Part shown: in pieces, positions 5,721 through 8,386 of the stretch | How positions within the stretch are numbered: the first letter of the stretch is position 1 | How the letters are laid out: every line of letters begins with the position of its first letter | Assembly: GCA_003662485.1 (NCBI GenBank) | Contig: QMYD01000040.1 | Location: 1-8,386 of the forward strand | Origin: Candidatus Hecatellales archaeon | GTDB lineage: Archaea; Thermoproteota; Bathyarchaeia; Hecatellales; Hecatellaceae | Direction of reading: 5' to 3' | DNA length: 8,386 nt | Program-made: the position numbers and the translations under genes | The notes under the pieces: generated by a model | Database searches by the model: none | What the model was told of the DNA's origin: nothing | Seen by the model: only the letters and a program-made list of their open reading frames with translations

Positions 5721-6761
5721 TTGAAATTTGCGGAATTAAATCCCTATGGGAGAGCCTACATGGCTGCGTTTTTAGGCATGTCGGGTATAGCAACCTTCTA
5801 CTTGATCGGCCAGAACTTCATCTCCCTCCTAAACATTTTATCCCCCCTACTCTTTGAGGCTCTCTCCTTCATCCTCTTCACCTCAGCCTTCCTCATAGCC
5901 AGACGCTATGGGTGGAGTTTAAGGGGGATTATTTCCAGAATCTGGGTGACAGCAAGCCTGGCAGCCATACTAGCTTTCACGGGTATAACCTGCTGGAACC
6001 TCGAGGTCTATGTGGGCTTCACCTCCCCCCAGCCTTCAGCATCCCACCTCTTCCTTCTTTCAGCCCTAGCCCTCTCCACCTATGCATTATCAGTTTACGT
6101 TAAAACTTTCAAGGAGGCTTTAAGAGGAAGAATCCTCACCGTGGTTACGTTTTCCATTCTCCTATCAGGCTTCACCACCGCCTACCTGGTAGTTTTACCC
6201 ATACTATCGACAAGGTTGGGGCTGGCTTTCATACTAACCAAGGAGAAAATTTTCCTTTACCCATGCTATCTGATGGCCTCCTTGGGCTTTATTCCGCTGG
6301 CTGCACCCCTAGAAACCTTCCTCCTAGTGGGTTCATGGCTTCTCCCAGCCTGGCTTTCAACCTTCGCCTGCTACTATGGAGGGTTAACCCTACCCCAATT
6401 TCAGTGGGGAGGATTCGTAGCCGCCCAAGTTTTCATAGCCCTAGTCTGCGGCCTAAAAAATCTGGGCTTAACCGGTAAGGCCTTGAAAAGGGTTCTTCTA
6501 CTCCTCCTATGCCTTAGCCTGGCTTCAGCCTCCCTCCTCTCCCCCTTCGGCCTGGGCATGTTGAGGTCGGACTTTAAAAAGCCCACCCCAGGCGAACACG
6601 AGCAAATACTCTCTGAAATGGTTAGTATGAAAGCCAGCGCCCTCGCAGGGTTGGATAGCAGGTTAACGAGTATTTCAGCTGGATTGGACCCCCAGTATTC
6701 CCAGTTCCCCGCAACCTTGGCTGCTGGGTTGAAATGGTGGATAAGGTGGAGGGCTAGGTGA
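5721..6761 (+). CDS. Hybrid membrane protein: unknown 5-helix N-part fused to DUF2079 C-part
   Basis: Read as it stands, this is a 346-residue polytopic membrane protein. Residues 1-167 hold about five hydrophobic helices (near 12-36, 38-60, 75-95, 107-127, 138-162) and belong to no family I recognise. Residues 174-300 (KEKIFLYP, then SLGFIPLAAP, WLLPAWLS, PQFQWGGFVAAQVFIALVCGLK, and SPFGLGM with GEHEQILSEM) resemble the C-terminal half of DUF2079 proteins. The switch falls exactly in the repeat at 6221-6240 (LAFILT). Beyond residue 306 the translation is the antisense of the minus-strand DUF2079 gene, so its last 40 residues are probably not native. TTG at 5721 follows an in-frame TAG at 5715-5717, has AGGGG upstream and a TATA box at 5679; ATG at 5760 is the alternative. 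It may be a real alternative product of an inversion, a frozen hybrid, or a misassembly. Confidence 0.6.
   Translation: MKFAELNPYGRAYMAAFLGMSGIATFYLIGQNFISLLNILSPLLFEALSFILFTSAFLIARRYGWSLRGIISRIWVTASLAAILAFTGITCWNLEVYVGFTSPQPSASHLFLLSALALSTYALSVYVKTFKEALRGRILTVVTFSILLSGFTTAYLVVLPILSTRLGLAFILTKEKIFLYPCYLMASLGFIPLAAPLETFLLVGSWLLPAWLSTFACYYGGLTLPQFQWGGFVAAQVFIALVCGLKNLGLTGKALKRVLLLLLCLSLASASLLSPFGLGMLRSDFKKPTPGEHEQILSEMVSMKASALAGLDSRLTSISAGLDPQYSQFPATLAAGLKWWIRWRAR
6221..6240 (+). repeat. Left arm of 20-bp perfect inverted repeat
   Basis: GCTGGCTTTCATACTAACCA. The exact reverse complement is at 6619-6638. In the plus-strand ORF it encodes LAFILT (residues 168-173) plus the first base of the next codon. 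Identity stops sharply at both ends of the arm. Confidence 0.9.
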
Positions 6762-7516
6762 AACCATGCGAGGCTTAAGAGGAGGAGTACTTCGCCGTGG
6801 AAAAGCCTTCTCTTAACCTCCACACTCCAGCTTCCCTCCCTAAGCCTTGCAATCACAGCCTTTAATATGAAGTAGAGTGCGAAGCAGGAGACTGGGATGG
6901 GCATGAATTCGCAGCAGGAGAGGGCTAGGAGAAAGCTGAAGTAAGCCTTCACATAGGAGGCCCTCTCAAAGAAGTAGTAGGCTGAAAGTAGGGTTACTGG
7001 GATGAAGGCTTCGAAGTGGAAGTCAAACCAGTTTAGTTCGTGGATGGGTAGGTAGAGGAGGTAGGCTGCGGAGACTGCTAGGGCTACATACTTCGAGCCA
7101 AGCTTATCTCGTGTGATGAGGTATAAGGGCACTGCGGCTAGTGCGATGCTTAGAGACTGGAGGGTGAGGAGGGTTTCAGCCCTGGGACTCAAAGCATATA
7201 GGGGTGCGAGTAGGAGCAGTATGGGGCTGAAGTGGGTTCCAAGGAAGGAGCCTCCAGGATTTACGTGTAGCTCCACCGTGTAGTATAGTAGTTTATGGCT
7301 GTGAACAGTTGTCCATAGGGCTTGAAGAAATATTCCTAGATCCCAGGCTGAAGAATTGTAGGAGTGGTGTTTCATAATAGTGAGGTGGGAGGCGTATATG
7401 GTGTAGGAGGCTATGCAGAGGGCTAGAAGCCATTCGGGTAAGCCTAGCCTTAAACCTTTAGCTTTAAGGAGGCTGGAAATGCTTTTCAGGTTAGCTGGCG
7501 GAAGAGTTTCATCCAT
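6401..7516 (-). CDS. DUF2079 membrane protein, N-terminal part with a displaced C-terminus
   Basis: Polytopic membrane protein of family DUF2079, grouped with GT-C-like integral membrane glycosyltransferases; the substrate is unknown. Residues 1-299 are family-like: NSSAWDLGIFLQALW (54-68), THFSPILLLLAPLYALSP (94-111), TLLTLQSLSIALAAVPLY (115-132), ELNWFDFHFEAFIPV (160-174) and WEYWGSNPAEILVNLLSNPARAL (272-294). Residues 300-371 abruptly become Arg-rich and non-membrane (RLRHRRSRR). They are the antisense of the DUF2079 C-part coded on the plus strand, and the change is exactly at the right inverted repeat, 6619-6638. The gene is therefore interrupted in this orientation; the genuine coding part is 6619-7516. 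ATG at 7516 overlaps the upstream glycosyltransferase gene by 31 bases, which implies coupled translation in one operon. Whether the 371-residue form is made or functional is unknown. Confidence 0.75.
   Translation of the reverse strand: MDETLPPANLKSISSLLKAKGLRLGLPEWLLALCIASYTIYASHLTIMKHHSYNSSAWDLGIFLQALWTTVHSHKLLYYTVELHVNPGGSFLGTHFSPILLLLAPLYALSPRAETLLTLQSLSIALAAVPLYLITRDKLGSKYVALAVSAAYLLYLPIHELNWFDFHFEAFIPVTLLSAYYFFERASYVKAYFSFLLALSCCEFMPIPVSCFALYFILKAVIARLREGSWSVEVKRRLFHGEVLLLLSLAWFHLALHLIHHFNPAAKVAGNWEYWGSNPAEILVNLLSNPARALAFILTISESICSCSPGVGFLKSDLNMPRPKGERREAEARLRHRRSRRTLFKALPVKPRFFRPQTRAMKTWAATNPPH
6619..6638 (-). repeat. Right arm of 20-bp perfect inverted repeat
   Basis: The plus strand reads TGGTTAGTATGAAAGCCAGC, the exact reverse complement of 6221-6240. 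On the minus strand it encodes LAFILT at residues 294-299 of the DUF2079 protein, in the same phase as the left arm in the plus-strand gene. A perfect 20-bp pair is not expected by chance in a window of this size. Confidence 0.9.
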
Positions 7517-8386
7517 TCGTCTGCAACTCTCCCCTTACTGAAGAGGGCTGCCCTCCTCCTGCAAGCATTCCTCATGGAGCTTGGATACCCATTCCTCCAA
7601 ATCTTCAAAGCATACGTTACGATTTCGCTTTCATCCCTGCAAAGCCAGCCCGTGTGATCGTGGATTACGCTTTCAGCAGGCCCCTGACCCTGGAAGGTTA
7701 GGATGGGTGTTCCGCAGGCCATACTTTCTACGGGTATGTATCCGAAGGGTTCATGGGTGTAGGTGAAGAGGGTGAAGAGGGCGTTGGTGTAAAGGTCTGC
7801 AAGCTTTCCATCGTCCACTCGGCCTAAATACTGAATGTTCCTGTGGTTAAGCAGGGATTTGGGGATGGTTTCAGCTTTGCCTCCGAAAGCCTTAATCTTT
7901 ACGCCGTGGTCGGCTATGCTCTTCACAATGGACCAGATGGTTTCCTTCCCGAAGTAGGTGAGCGCATAGTTGGAGGAGGGCTTTGGAGAGGTGGGATGGA
8001 AAACTTCATCATCCAATGGCGGGTATATGACATGTCGTATTTTGAGTCCAAGAGCATTGTAGAGGGAGGCGGAAAACTTTGAGTTTGCAATAATCAGTAA
8101 CGTATTATTCACGATTTTTGAGAGGAAACGGTTTTCAGCCACCCTTATCAGGGGTTTTAAGAGGGTGTGGATTAGCCTGTAGTGGGCTGGATACTCTGAG
8201 ACAACGGAGTTAAGGCAGCATGTTATGGGGCCTTGAGCATACCAGAAGGTTGAGGGGAAGGCTAGCATGCTTGAAGTGTTAATAATAATGCTTCCATTGA
8301 GGAGGCTGCTGAAAACCTTTGGATTATAGGGGAACAGGCTGTCGCGAAGCCAGGTTTCAAAAGCTTTTTCCTCACTCTTCTTGAAT
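7486..8386 (-). CDS. GT4-type glycosyltransferase, C-terminal part (5' end outside the window)
   Basis: A cytoplasmic GT-B-fold glycosyltransferase that would move a sugar from a nucleotide donor to a glycan, lipid or protein-linked acceptor. The frame stays open from ATG 8268 through the right edge (residues FKKSEEKAFETWLRDSLF and on), so the true start lies outside and about 300 residues are visible. Family signs are IIANSKFSASLY, VIYPPLDDEVFHP (the inter-domain linker region), IQYLGRVDDGKLADLYTNA, and the donor-site motif EPFGYIPVESMACGTPIL with its two Glu residues eight apart, followed by GPAESVIHDHTGWLC. The region just before EPFG has a 9-base tandem duplication (GGTGAAGAG twice on the plus strand, 7762-7779) giving LFTLFT. 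It ends with TGA at 7486, overlapping the DUF2079 start by 31 bases. The pair suggests surface polysaccharide, glycolipid or N-glycan assembly; sugar and acceptor are unknown. Confidence 0.85.
   Translation of the reverse strand, partial: FKKSEEKAFETWLRDSLFPYNPKVFSSLLNGSIIINTSSMLAFPSTFWYAQGPITCCLNSVVSEYPAHYRLIHTLLKPLIRVAENRFLSKIVNNTLLIIANSKFSASLYNALGLKIRHVIYPPLDDEVFHPTSPKPSSNYALTYFGKETIWSIVKSIADHGVKIKAFGGKAETIPKSLLNHRNIQYLGRVDDGKLADLYTNALFTLFTYTHEPFGYIPVESMACGTPILTFQGQGPAESVIHDHTGWLCRDESEIVTYALKIWRNGYPSSMRNACRRRAALFSKGRVADEWMKLFRQLT

Larger units (their letters stand above)
6221..6638. other. Candidate invertible segment (378 bp between 20-bp inverted repeats)
   Basis: The inner 378 bases (6241-6618) are exactly 126 codons and encode the DUF2079 C-terminal part on the plus strand, while the DUF2079 N-terminal part is on the minus strand and ends at the right repeat. 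Both arms encode LAFILT in the same phase in their respective genes. Inverting the segment on paper gives a minus-strand ORF from ATG 7516 through the C-part, ending in PNLVDSMGKTTR and a TAG at 6182-6184: 444 residues, a plausible DUF2079 length. The plus-strand gene would then be 245 residues. No recombinase gene is in the window. A programmed switch, a single past inversion with duplicated breakpoint, or ambiguous assembly at the repeat all fit. Confidence 0.6.

Noticed and set aside
5381..5857. Plus-strand 158-codon ORF across the speD start, the hairpins and the start of the 5721 gene
   Set aside because: It begins antisense to speD, passes through promoters and both hairpins, and ends in the wrong frame of the membrane-protein gene. 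The middle looks mildly protein-like but has no supported start.
6401..6618. Residues 300-371 of the minus-strand ORF as a native DUF2079 C-terminus
   Set aside because: The stretch is Arg-rich, not membrane-like, and is the exact antisense of a sequence that matches the DUF2079 C-part on the plus strand.
6221..6638. Insertion sequence or MITE as explanation of the inverted repeat
   Set aside because: The interior encodes a DUF2079 part and no transposase, no target-site duplication flanks the arms, and both outer flanks are coding in phase with the arms. A single amplification chimera would also give only one junction, not two.
6639..6761. Last 40 residues of the plus-strand 346-codon ORF as a native C-terminus
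   Set aside because: They are antisense to the well-conserved WEYWGSNPAEI region of DUF2079 on the minus strand, so they are most likely read-through after the repeat.
1..8386. tRNA, rRNA or CRISPR array
   Set aside because: No cloverleaf with a T-loop GTTCRA context, no rRNA-like stretch and no regularly spaced repeats were found on either strand by eye.

Overview
The window looks archaeal. It holds A-type (V/A-type) ATP synthase subunits A and B, a type IV pilin-like protein with a class III signal peptide, a pyruvoyl S-adenosylmethionine decarboxylase next to an aminopropyltransferase of the ACL5/thermospermine-synthase type, Shine-Dalgarno sequences of the GGAGG/GGTGA kind, TATA-like boxes close to starts, and four TTG starts. 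Together these suggest a thermophilic or hot-environment member of the Thermoproteota/Bathyarchaeia side. The lineage is inferred from gene content and is not proven.

Layout. At 1-428 (minus) is the N-terminal part of a pilin-like secreted protein that runs off the left edge. Positions 429-840 are a 412-base intergenic region with three separate perfect or near-perfect 10-11 bp tandem doublets, a doubtful 34-codon ORF, and the probable atpA promoter. At 841-4040 (plus) are atpA and atpB, overlapping by GTGA and without any other ATP synthase subunit beside them. A 71-base gap with a short hairpin separates atpB from the convergent pair speD-speE (minus, 4112-5425), which forms a two-gene polyamine operon. 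Positions 5426-5720 are a divergent intergenic region with the speD promoter, two strong hairpins and a TATA box for a plus-strand membrane-protein ORF (5721-6761). On the minus strand, reading in from the right edge, a GT4-type glycosyltransferase (7486 to beyond 8386) overlaps the start of a DUF2079 polytopic membrane protein (start 7516), probably one surface-glycan or lipid-glycosylation operon.

The most unusual part is 6221-6638. A perfect 20-bp inverted repeat (6221-6240 and 6619-6638) flanks a 378-bp segment. The DUF2079 gene on the minus strand has only the N-terminal part of its family up to the right repeat. The missing DUF2079 C-terminal part lies in the 378-bp segment, but in plus orientation, fused in frame to an unrelated five-helix N-terminal domain. 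Both repeats encode the same peptide (LAFILT) in the same phase, and the inner segment is exactly 126 codons. Flipping the segment on paper joins DUF2079 N-part and C-part into a 444-residue ORF. So the segment is a candidate invertible switch that hands one C-terminal module to either of two convergent membrane-protein genes. A fixed inversion, or an assembly that picked one of two graph-equivalent orientations, are the alternatives.
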